From NCBI GenBank assembly GCA_012931725.1, contig CM022949.1, positions 69,844,997 through 69,908,996 of the forward strand: a stretch of DNA of 64,000 nucleotides. The letters are read 5' to 3'. The notes beneath the pieces were generated by a model. It saw only the letters and a program-made list of their open reading frames with translations. It searched no databases and had not been told where the DNA came from. The stretch comes from Litsea cubeba. Taxonomy: Eukaryota; Streptophyta; Magnoliopsida; Laurales; Lauraceae. How positions within the stretch are numbered: the first letter of the stretch is position 1; each line of letters begins with the position of its first letter. Made by a program: the position numbers and the translations under genes. Of the stretch, positions 1-9,753 are shown one piece after another.

Positions 1-428
1 CCGTCCATGTGCTCTATCTGATGAGTGATGGTCTCGGTGGTTCTTTCCATCGAGAGGCTTGATTTAGCTGTTCGAGGGTTGATGTAGGGTCAAACATTGT
101 CGGTTTGACTCGGAACTCGACGTGGAGCCTTTTGGATGTATTTTGAGACCATCCATCGGCTCTGATCGAAGATTTGATGTCTCCGATGCTTTCACCGCCG
201 GGAGTTCCTTTTCAGCTGTCGGAGAAACGAAGTTAGGCTAAATGATTTTGAAATGGCCCGAAACTTCTTGTGTACTCCTCTTTTGGCTGTCTTGAAGGAT
301 CTTGCAGTTTTTGTTTGATTCTGACAAGATTTGATTTTTAGAAGTAGCATTGCTTATTTATGGCAGGTTGCGACTTCATGTAGCTCTTTGGATCTTGAAG
401 AGGCAAAGTGACATTTTTTGTGTCAACA
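1..428 (-). repeat. 3' LTR (partial) of Tat-type Ty3/gypsy element
   Basis: This stretch matches 19210-19637 base for base in length (428 versus 428) with about 8 substitutions and no indels. It is therefore one LTR of the element whose genes lie on the minus strand. Read on the minus strand it starts with TGTTGACA at position 428. The rest of the LTR lies left of the window. Confidence 0.93.
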
Positions 429-446
429 AATGCCCCCTCGAGGTAC
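429..446 (-). other. Polypurine tract of the Tat-type element
   Basis: On the minus strand the bases just before the LTR start TGTTGACA read CTCGAGGGGGCATT. A purine run in this place primes plus-strand DNA synthesis in LTR elements. It confirms the minus orientation of the element. Confidence 0.7.
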
Positions 447-665
447 AGCGATGAGTTGCTTATCATTTGTAGTCGATGTGCCTCGAAGAGATTTGTGAAG
501 GAGAGCCTGTGACTTGACCAAGAGTCTTTGAGCAGTCTTTCTTTTTGGTATTTGTAGCCTTTTGAGCTTCCAGGGGAATTTTATGGTAGTGAAAGGGATC
601 ACTTACCATCTCAAGGCAAAGTTTTGAAGATGACATCAGGGATGTGGATTTGGATTTTGACCTTG

Positions 666-880
666 TGACCTAACAGGCTGTATGTGGCAGGTTAGGGGGT
701 CGGGTTTAGTTTTGACCGTGTGACCCAACAAGCTGTATGTGGAATGTTGGGGGATCAATTCTGATCTTGTGACCTAACAGGCTGTATGTGGCAAGTTAGG
801 GGATCAGGTTTTGGTTTTTGGTTTTGGTCTTGTGACCTAACATGTTGTATGTGGCAAGTTAGGGGACCAGGTTTTGGTTT
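666..880. repeat. Tandem repeat, 3' internal region
   Basis: Four units of about 49-63 bp start at 666, 722, 771 and 834. Each begins GACCYAACA and contains TGTATGTGG followed by a GTTAGGGG-like segment. The array lies between the LTR and the antisense accessory gene. I see no coding content. Confidence 0.75.
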
Positions 881-1174
881 GGATTTTTGTGGAATGTCAA
901 TTTCAAGATTTTGGCTCAATTTGGTAGATGAGGCTGGATGGTTTGATTTTTGGAAGCTCATGGGGCTTGGAATTCTTTTTTGTATGGTCAAATCAACTTA
1001 AAAGAGGCATGGAACCATTTTTGTATGCTCTTGGTAAGAGGGATTTCTCTTTGACTAAAAGCCCAATTTTTTTTTTTTTTTGTGTGCCTAGATGGTCAAA
1101 CCTGGCTCATATGAGTTAACCGATGGGACCTTAAGCTTTTGAAATGGCTTAGATCTCCTATGGTGTCATTTTTG

Positions 1175-1420
1175 CAAAGAATATCCAAAAATATCTCATT
1201 TGGAGAGAGAATATCTAAGAATATCTTTATTTGGAGAGAATCTCTCATGTTCCCTTTATTTTGGGATAGGGTATCTCAAGATATCTTTCTTTTGGGAAAG
1301 AATCCCTCATTGATCCTATCTTTTGGGATAAAATCTCTCATTGATTTCTTTTTGGGAGAGAATCCCTCAAGATATCTTTCTTTTGGGAAAGAATCTTTCT
1401 AATCTCTTTCTTTTGGTAAT
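1175..1420. repeat. Degenerate tandem repeat of AATCTCTCAAGATATCTTTC type
   Basis: Six or so imperfect units of 30-40 bp share GGGA(A/T)AGAATC followed by CTCAAGATATCTTT. They lie directly upstream of the TATA-like box at 1477, so they could act as upstream promoter repeats of the antisense gene. That role is inference. Confidence 0.6.
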
Positions 1421-1476
1421 GTTACTAATTAGTAACACTTACCTCTTTCTTCTTTCCTTCTTTGGTTTGCTCTCTT

Positions 1477-1616
1477 CTATAAAAGCAAGGAGGAGGTTGG
1501 ATCTCTTGCTCTTATTACTTTCTTTTGCAACAATCCCAAGAGGGCTTCAAGACCAAGAGTTCTTCTTCTTCAAGATCTTCAAGACTTTTCTTTTTCTTCT
1601 CCATCAATGGCTTCAA
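1477..1616 (+). promoter_or_regulatory. Candidate promoter and first exon of antisense accessory gene
   Basis: CTATAAAAGC at 1477-1486 is a good plant TATA box. About 30 bp downstream begins a CT- and AAG-rich leader. The first ATG (1607) gives ATGGCTTCAA and runs straight into a GTAAGT donor at 1617. The direction is opposite to gag-pol. Tat-lineage elements such as maize Grande are known to carry an accessory gene with its own promoter in a long 3' internal region, and the arrangement here fits that. Confidence is moderate because the gene is degenerate. Confidence 0.5.
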
Positions 1617-2234
1617 GTAAGTTCCCTTTTTCAAGAAAACCCCATTGTAGGAAAAAAAAGGTTCTTTTTTTTTGTTTCTTTCTTTTCTTCTTTTTTTTCA
1701 CGTGTTTTCCTTTTTTTTTTTACACGTGTTTTCCCTCTTTTTTTTTTCGTGCTTTTTTTTTTTTTTTTTTGCATGTTTTTTTTTGTGGGCCATACGGACA
1801 GATCCGTACGGATCTGGCCGTACGGCCACGTGGCCTGTGGGCCATCCCTTTTTTTTTGTTTTCTTCCCCCCCCCTTTTTTTGAGAAAGTTTCTTTTTTTT
1901 TTTTTTTTTGCTCATCATTGATAATGCATTTTTTTTTTACCAAGATGTTCATGCATGTATATTTTTGTAAATTGAATTGTAGCATGATGTGATAGCATAC
2001 CTGAAAGTTTTCGTAAATTTGGGAATTTGGAGCTCGTAGCGATGTTGAGCCCTTCCTAATTTTGGGGAGACTTTGAGGTTTCGAAAGTTTCGGAGCTTCG
2101 GAGCTCGCAGCAATGTTGAGCCCATCTTCAAGCTTTGTATTTCTTTCGGGATAATTCATTTTCTTCGGAATTGCCCCGTCATCATGTCAAAATTTCGCCA
2201 GATTTTTTTTTTTTTTTGCCAGCTGACTCGCCAT

Positions 2235-3291
2235 AGGATTCCGATGACTTTGAACCATCGATGGACGCAAATGTTGATGATGCTTCCGATGAGTTCATGG
2301 AGGAAGAAAGTGTTCAAACAGGATCATATTCATACCTTTTTGTGTTTCTTTGGCAGGTTTTGAAGTGACAGAGGAGGATCCGTCGCTTCCAGAGCAAGGG
2401 ATGCCAGAGGTTGATCCAGAGGTAGAGACTCCTGGGACCAGTTCTGACAATGTTGAGGAGATACCTCGTGTTGAGATTCCTTCCCGAGCAGGAGCAGCTT
2501 CAACTGGAAAGAGTTCTTTTGTTACTCTTCCAACAGGTGATGACATGAGCAGCCGACCAACGGAGTTGGGCGAATCCTCAACGGGGCCATCTCTTCTTTT
2601 TACGAAGAAGGTGGTGGTACGAGTTCTGAGCTCTTGGATTGAGACTCTGCTTTCTGGGCACTTAGATGCCGGATTTGGGATGATCTAGCATGTGCGAGAG
2701 ATTCTCGGTGATGCTGAAGAGGCTGGTCTAGATGTCACAAGTGCCAGGGACAATCGTTGATAGGATCATTGAGCTGGGTGACAGGTGGTTTGAGACCATG
2801 GGTTTTCCTGATGACCAGTTCTTCAAGGAGATGTTCCTGGATCCTGCGGATAAGGCTCAGTCTAACCTGGATGAGGCTACAGAAAGCAGGAAGCAGGTAG
2901 TCCGAGAGAAGAACTTAGAAGAGCTAAACATCATTGGGCTGACACATGACCTTAACATCCTTGATAGGGAGGTCGATGAGGCAGGAAACGTCTTGAGCAT
3001 TTGCAGGCACAAGTCGCTGCCAAGTGGACTGCAATAACAGAGGCTCGTGACAGGGAGAGTGCTCTGATTCGCCGGGTTGCACATGCCAATCGAGTTCTTA
3101 AAAGGAAGTCTGATGAGAACAAACAATGGCGAAATGCTTGAGATAAGCTTCCCGGTGCGAAAGAAGGGTTACAGCCCACCCCAGCATCTCATGGCAAGTT
3201 TCTGAAGAAGCGTGCCTTGGAATCCTTGACGGCTGAGGCCAAAAGTTTGCTTAAGGAGCTGAACTCTTGGCTGGAGACCATTTTTGATTGA
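2235..3291 (+). pseudogene. Antisense accessory ORF of the Tat element (degenerate)
   Basis: On the strand opposite gag-pol, open segments run 2240-2325 (acidic, Ser/Asp/Glu-rich), 2350-2688, 2732-3037 and, in a shifted frame, about 3004-3291, ending at a TGA at 3289. A splice acceptor (TTCTTTGGCAG) ends at 2356, and the upstream partner would be the GTAAGT donor at 1617. The first half is acidic and rich in Glu, Ser and Pro. The second half has heptad-like Leu/Ala/Lys/Glu-rich stretches that look like a coiled coil. Stops near 2686 and 3139 and a frameshift near 3000 break it. Position and strand match the accessory genes of Tat elements. I cannot assign a biochemical function, and I saw no enzyme motif. 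Confidence 0.5.
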
Positions 3292-3453
3292 GCTCCTTTA
3301 AAAAAAAAAAAAAACAAAAACCATCCTTCTCTCTTTTTTTTTTTTAGTACCACTTGTATTTTTTTTGGTGCTTTTCTTTTTTTTTGTAGTGCTTGTGAAC
3401 ACTTCCTTTTTTTTTTTTTGGTACCACACGTATTTTTTGGTACTTTTTTTTTG

Positions 3454-3580
3454 TTTTCCCTACGCTCACTTAAATCTTTTTGTGATGAAAGTAATTGCTA
3501 AATGGGATGCCTTTTTTTTTTTTGGTTTTCCTTACGCTTACTTAAATCTTTTTGTGATAAAAGTAATTGCTAAATGGGAT
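3454..3580. repeat. Direct duplication, about 56 bp x 2
   Basis: Copies at 3454-3509 and 3525-3580 share TTTTCCYTACGCTYACTTAA and the following GTAATTGCTAAATGGGAT, and are separated by a T-run. The surrounding 3300-3450 segment is T-rich low-complexity DNA with repeated GTACCACnnGTATTTTTTGG. Confidence 0.8.
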
Positions 3581-3639
3581 TTGATCAAAAGCTTGTCATT
3601 TTGTGAAAATCTTTTGTCAAATGATTGTTTTGGCATGAA

Positions 3640-3900
3640 AGCCGATTTTTGACATGAGAGCCAGCTTTTTTTTTTGTGGTATTGATAGCCGATTTGTGGC
3701 ATTGATAGCCGGGTGTTTTTTTTTTTTAAAGCCAAAGTGTTTTGTTTATGGCATTGATAGCCGGTTTGTTTTGGTGGCATCTATAGCCGGTTTGTGGCAT
3801 TTATAGCCTGTTTTGGTGGCATTTATAGCCGATTTGTGGCATTTATAGCCTGTTTTGGTGGCATTTATAGCCAGTTTGTGGCATTTATAGCCGGTTTGGT
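3640..3900. repeat. Minisatellite with TATAGCCGRTTTGTGGCATT units
   Basis: About ten units of 18-25 bp repeat (G)GCATTTATAGCC(G/T)GTTT. A related short array (TTTATAGCCGATTGTTGGCG) occurs in the 5' LTR at 18118-18180, so the motif exists both in the LTR and in the 3' internal region of the same element. Confidence 0.8.
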
Positions 3901-3910
3901 TTTCAAAAAT

Positions 3911-4373
3911 GCAAGTATCGACTAAAAGTCGCCTCCCTGCTGAATGTTCTTGCAAGTATCGATGGAATGTCGCATCCTTGCTCATTCGGTTGCGAGTATC
4001 GATGGAATGTCGCATCCTCGCGGATTTGGGTGCAAGTATCGATGGAATGTCGCATCCTTGCTTTTCAAAAATTTTGGTTTTGCGGATACTGACTTGATGT
4101 CGTTTCCCCACGATTTTTGAAATTTGTGGTTTTCTCGAACCTTTGGGTTATGGATATCAACTGAAATGTTGCGTCTCCATGTTTTTTTTTTTTAGGTTTT
4201 TTCGAACCTTTGAAATTTGGGTTGTGGATATCAACTGAAATGTTGCATCTCCACGGTTTTGGATTTTGCAAGTATCGACGAAATGTCGCTTCCTTGCGAT
4301 TTTGGAAGTGTCGAACGTGGTTCGCATGCTTCCGATATGTGCGAGTATCGATTAAACGTCGCTTCCCGACGGC
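3911..4373. repeat. Array of about nine short hairpins with covarying stems
   Basis: Units near 3911, 3952, 3992, 4032, 4082, 4150, 4223, 4267 and 4341 have the form stem - TAT - CRA - loop - TYG - stem. The outer stems pair as GCAAG/CTTGC (3952, 4032, 4267), GCGAG/CTCGC (3992), ATGGA/TCCAT (4150) and GTGGA/TCCAC (4223). The inner pair changes together too: CGA/TCG in most units, CAA/TTG in the units at 4150 and 4223. The units at 3911, 4082 and 4341 have imperfect outer stems. Function is unknown. Confidence 0.8.
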
Positions 4374-4719
4374 TTTTTGAAAAAACATTTTTTTTTGTTT
4401 AAAGACACGAGGGTCATAAGTTTTGACCTAAAACCATTTAGGCGGTAAAAGGTAGGGTGGACAAGGGTGGAAATCCCTGAATCCGGATTTTGTTTCAAAC
4501 CATGAATTTTGGGTTCAAGGGTTGAAAAGTTAGGGAAAGGTTCCTAAACTTGGGTTTTTTTTTTTTTGAACAATGAAACGATGAAAGTAAGCATTGTTTA
4601 AATTTCTAGAAATTTCAACATTTGATATGAAAATTCTAAAAAAGGTGGGTTTAGCGAGCGTGTACCTGGAAACCGGTTTTGGCCGTACAGGTATTGCTCT
4701 TACCCAGTTGGGTAAGTCT

Positions 4720-7700
4720 TCAATGGTAGTACCGCTTTAAGAACTTGCCGTTGATGGGCAGCATACATCTGTTACCTTCTATGTTTAGGAGTGCGTATGC
4801 GCCATTGGAGAAAACCTTGTCGATGACGTAGGGTCCCTCCCATTTTGGCTCAAATTTGCCTTTGGACTTGTGAGCGAAGACCATTGGTCTTTTTACTGCA
4901 AGAACCAAGTCACCCTTTTTGTAGGCGCGTTGCCTGACCTTTTTGTCGAAAGATCCTGCCATGCGTGCTTGGTAAAGTTCAATGCTTTGTTGAGCTTCGA
5001 GCCGTCTCTCATCGAGATTGTCCAGCTCATGGAGTCGCAATTTGACATTGCTTTCCTGAGTCATGTCATTTTGCAAGGATACCCTCAAGGAAGGAATTTG
5101 TACTTCCAAGGGTATGACAGCTTCGCATCCATAGACCAAGGAGAATGGTGTACTATGGGTTGGTCCTCGAACGGTGGTTCGATAGGCCCACAAAGCTTCA
5201 GACATTTTGTCGCTCCAGTTTCTTTTGTGACTAGTGACCATTTTTTTGAGGATTTTGCAGATTGTCTTGTTGAAAGCTTCTGCCAACCCGTTCGCTGCCG
5301 GATTGTTTGGAGTCGAAGGATAGCTTTGGATTTTGTATTTGTCGCAGAACCTGTAGAATTGATGATCCCGGAATTGTGGTCCGTTATCATGGACGAATCT
5401 TTTGGGTATGCCGAAACGACAAATGATGTTGGTGCGCAGGAACTGAAGGACTGATGAGGTCTTCATTTCGTTGAACGCAAATGCTTCTGACCACTTGGAG
5501 AAATAATCCGTAGCGGCGAAGATGAAGCGATGACCTTTGCTCGAAGGGGGAGAAATAGGACCTATGATGTCCATACCCCAGGCTTCGAAAGGCCATGAAA
5601 TCGCTGTAGGATGCACCCATTCTGGAGGCATGTGAATGTAATCTCCATGAACTTGGCATTGTTGGCAGCGCTTAGCAAATTGCATTGCGTCGGCTACCAT
5701 GGTAGGCCAGTAATAACATAACCTTTTTATCTGATCATAGAGCTTGGGACCAGCCTGATGAGCTCCACAAAGACCAGCATGAACTTCTTTGAGTGTTTCT
5801 TCAGCCTCTTGTTGTGACAAGCAGTGTAGAAGTACTCCGTTGAAGGATTTCTTGTAAAGGATTTTTGAAGGAATATCCAAATGAAAGCTTGGGGTTCGCC
5901 TTTGGATGCTTACCCGTTCTTTTGGATCTTCAGGTAGGATTCCAAACATAATATAATCAATGAACGGATCCCTCCAGTTGCCGATTGAAGTTTGAAGGAT
6001 TGAAATCCGACTTCCAACCACTTGGTGGCATTCAGCAACAGCTTGGTGTGTGTTAAGAGGAGGAAGGATTCTTCTTTCGCACAATGTGATTTGCATGTTT
6101 TCCCCTTCCTGGATTGCCATGGATGCGGCAAGTCCAGCTAGGGCATCTGCACGTATGTTTTCACCTCTACGAATGTGGGTGATGTGACAGATGTCAAACT
6201 TTTGCAGAAGTGATTGTGCCTTGTTGTAGTAAGGCAGCAAATCTGGCTTCCTGACTTCAAATTTCTGATTCATCTGGTTGACGATCAGTTGAGAGTCTCC
6301 AAAGACTTCTAGCATGGTGATACCGGATTCGATGGCGAGTTCCAATCCTAGGATCAGAGCTTGATATTCAGCTGCATTGTTTGTGAATGGTTCCAGTAGC
6401 GAGAAAGCGTGTGGAATCATGTATTTGTCGGGGCTAACAAAGAGGATGCCAACTCCCGAGATCAGCTGTCTTTTTTCATTTGTCCTGGTTGCACCGTCAA
6501 AGTACATGTCCCAGGAGGCACTTTGTGAGAAAGTCTCCACATTGTAGACTGGTTCGTCTGGGAGATCATCTCTGAGTGGAGAATCTTTAGGCAATGGATG
6601 CTCTGCGAGGAAGTCCGCTAGAGCTTGCCCTTTGATTGTCTTCTGTGGTACATACCTAATATCAAATTGTGACAGAAGGATGGACCATTTTGCCAGTCGA
6701 GCATTGAGAGAACCTGCCTTTGTGACAAGGACCTTCAAGAGGTTGACCCTCGAGACCAGGTATACTGTGTTGGAAAGCAAGTAATGACGCGGCTTTTGTA
6801 CGGCGAACATCACTGCAAGACATTCTTTTTCGACTGGAGAGTAGCGATGCTCTGCACCTATTAGCATGCGGCTGAGGTAATATAGAGCAGCTTCTTTTCT
6901 TTGATTATTTTCTTGCGCAAGCAGAGCTCCCAAAGAGTGATCAATGGCTCTTGTGTACAAGATAAATGGTTTTCCAGTGGTAGGAGCAGCTAACACTGGA
7001 GGTTTTGTTAGGTATGACTTGATATCTTGGAAAGCTATTTCACAGTCAGCATCCCAGACAAAGTTTACACCTTTTTTCATCAACCAGGAGAATGGACGGC
7101 ATTTCCCCGAAAGATTGGAGATGAACCGTCTTATGTAGGCCAATCTCCCTTGAAACCCTTTGAGTTCTCTCAAGGTTCTTGGAGAGGGCATTTCTAGAAT
7201 GGCTTTGACTTTTATAGGGTCAAGCTCTATTCCAGCTTTCCGAACTAAGAATCCGAGAAACTTACCCGACGAGACGCCGAAGAAGCATTTCAAAGGATTC
7301 ATTCGCAGTTTGTGTTTGCGAAACCGGAGGAAGACTTCTCGAAGGTCTTCGAGATGATCTTCTTTTCTTTTGCTTTTGACGGCGAGGTCATCAACATAAC
7401 ATTCAACCGTCTTGTGCTGCATATCTTGGAATAATTTCATCATAGCCCTCTGATATGTGGCACCAGCATTTTTCAGACCAAATGGCATGACAGTGTAACA
7501 ATACACGCCAAATGGGGTCCGAAAAGATGTATGTTTTTCATCTTCAGGATGCATCTTTATCTGATTGTAACCAGAGAAACCATCCATGAATGTCATTCAC
7601 TCGAATCCACAGGTATTATCAATCATTACCTCTGGTATGGGGAGCGGAAATTCATCTTTTGGGCATGCGCCATTCAGGTCTCTATAGTCAATACAGACCC

Positions 7701-7984
7701 TGATTTGCCCGTTTTTCTTTGTCACGGGGACAATGTTGGCCAACCATTCAGGATGTTGTTCCTTACGGATGAAGCCGACGCTTTTGAGTTTTTGAACTTC
7801 TTGTTCAATTTTATCCATCACATCTGGACGGAATCTTCTTTGGCCTTGCTTGACAGGCTTGATGTCTTCTTGAAGATTGAGTTTGTGAACCACTATTTTG
7901 GGGTCTAAGCCAGGCATTTCAGCGTAAGACCATGCAAAGCAATCAATGAACTCGCGAAGAAAGGCGATATACTCGGGTAACTCA
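4720..7984 (-). pseudogene. pol: Pol of Tat-type Ty3/gypsy: RT-RNH-aRNH-INT
   Basis: The frame runs from about 7984 to the stop at 4720. The RT has the YRDLN motif, the FSGYNQI motif and a YVDD catalytic box (about residues 67-70 counted from 7596). A Ty3-type RNase H follows, largely degraded at its start. A second, archaeal-type RNase H comes next (YFDGA about residue 368, NNAAEYQAL and GDSQLIV downstream). Two RNase H domains are the hallmark of the Tat lineage. The integrase has an H-x-H plus CQQC zinc-binding segment and the D, D, E core (WGMDIIGP, HDNGPQF, and the E of NGLAEAF). A TGA at 7597-7599 interrupts the RT in frame, and the join to the upstream domain near 7985 needs a frame change. 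As it stands the pol cannot be made in one piece. Confidence 0.93.
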
Positions 7985-9750
7985 TCATCCTTTTATATTC
8001 TTGCTTATGAATACAGGACGTGGGTTATCTGGTGTTCCTAAGTCTATCTTTTGAACATGATCTTCTGTTGGAAGGTTCGAAGGTGGTTCCTCCACAATAT
8101 TTTCGGAGGCTTCCAGCTCAACGAAACCTTCTGGGGTTTCAAAGGCATTTCCAGACCAAGGTTTTGTTCCTTTCCACGGGTCTTCTTGATCGGTAATTTT
8201 CCCAAGGCTTGCTATGAGATGATCCCAATCGCCTGTTGAAACCGGGTCGAAGTAGGCTACTTCTTTTGGAGATGAGGGTTCTTCTGGGTCAAAAGACCAC
8301 ACGTCTGTGCCATCGGACAACTCCTCTTCATTTTTGGAGAAATCGTGCCAATTGGATGAGCTTCCTGGATCTTTGTCAGGTGACTCATTAAAGAGATATC
8401 CAGGGAGACCGATGTCTTCATGGACTTGAGATGTTGAGGCGTGGTCAGTATATTGACTTTTAAGCCTTTGTGTCAACCGTCTCAGGGGAGTGTCAGGATC
8501 ATACCCTAACCCGTGTGAAGACTTTTCTACATAGCCGTTGAGTCTCCAATCTTCCAGCTGGCTTTTGATCAAGACGGGCCCCAATGGCGTGAGAATACCG
8601 CGTCCTTCTCCCAAACCGACTGGGTTTTGAGCATCATAGCCCATTTTCTTCATAATAGCTTGTGCCACAGAACTATATAAGGATAGTTGAGGCATACCTT
8701 TATTTTGGAAAGGTTCAAGCATAGAGTTTGATGAAGAAGCATCCGATCTATGGAAGAAGATCGGCTTTTCCTTTGCTGAAGTTGCTGGAACAACGAAGGA
8801 AGCTGACGTATGATCTTCTATGTCAGAAGTTGTCTCCATTGGAGTAAGAGTAGGCCGAACTTGCTGAGAGTCAGCTTGGCTTGACGATGTGTCCTCTTCT
8901 AGCTCTGAATTCGAGTCCGTGTCTTGCATGATAGAGACAACAAATTTGCCCCCAGGCTTTTGCTTTGCCTTCTTCACTTTAGTTGTGATGACCAAAGGCT
9001 TTGAAGATTTGAGGGAGATGATGAAGGGAGTTTGAATGCTCTCTTCGGATTTACCGGATGATTTGTTTTCTTCCGGCGATTGTTGAGGAGCCTTGCCTTT
9101 ATCTTTCTAAAGATTTTCGGCAAAGGATGTTGTGTGCTTATCCTCTTCTTCTTTTTCACCTTCATACATCTGTGAGTCTGCGAAGTGGACTTCTTTACCT
9201 TTGAAGGGTTTTCTGTCCGCAAAGACTCGATGTATCATGCCGTCATCGCCAACAAACTTGATGCATTGATGTAGAGTTGAAGGGACAACACCATTCTTGT
9301 GGATCCAAGGGCATCCGAGAAGGATGTTATAACATGAAGGGGTTTTTATTGCAAACACAATGACCTCAGAAATAAGATCACCGATATGCAATTTGAACCT
9401 GATTTTGCCGATAGGCCTTTGAGTACTCCCATCGTATCCAAAGATAGATACAGATGTGTGGCTCAGCTTGCTGGGTGGGATGCCCAACTCTACAAGAGCC
9501 GATGTGGAGATGAGGTTGAGTGCAGAACCTGGGTCGATCTGAACTCTTTGCATAGGCATTTCCTTGATATACCGTGTGAAGTACAGGGTCGGTTGTGCCT
9601 GGTTTCGCCAAGTAGGAGGTCGTCCTTTGTGAAGGCGATGGTTGCACTGGCTGCTTTTTTAACCGAGAGGCATTCAATGCATGATCCCTCAGTTTTCTTC
9701 TTTTCTCCCTTTGAGGAGGCTTCTGAGTTTTTGACCCGGTAATCCATTTC
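7985..9750 (-). pseudogene. Protease plus G-patch-like linker of the Tat element
   Basis: The aspartic protease core lies at about 9559-9107. It has QIDPGSALNLIS as the active-site segment (Asp followed by Pro-Gly-Ser, as in many Tat proteases) and a later LLGCPWI segment. The upstream part (9747-9590) is in another frame and holds the KDDLLLGET segment that normally precedes the active site, so one base has been lost or gained near 9593. After a stop at 9107 the reading continues as a 336-codon segment, 8995-7985. This contains a G-patch-like block at about 8671-8560 (KKMGY, then GLGEGRG), followed by an acidic linker into RT. A frame change near 7985 separates it from RT. Confidence 0.8.
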
Positions 9751-9753
9751 AAT

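Noticed and set aside
1341..2159. Phe- or Lys-rich frames on both strands
   Set aside because: They consist of poly-T/poly-A low-complexity DNA in the intron or leader of the antisense accessory gene.
3640..4373. CRISPR-like array
   Set aside because: Spacers are not unique sequence of constant length, repeats are variable, and the context is a plant retrotransposon.
4870..5454. 194-codon plus-strand frame
   Set aside because: It lies wholly opposite the integrase of pol, whose motifs are clear on the minus strand. It is a shadow frame.
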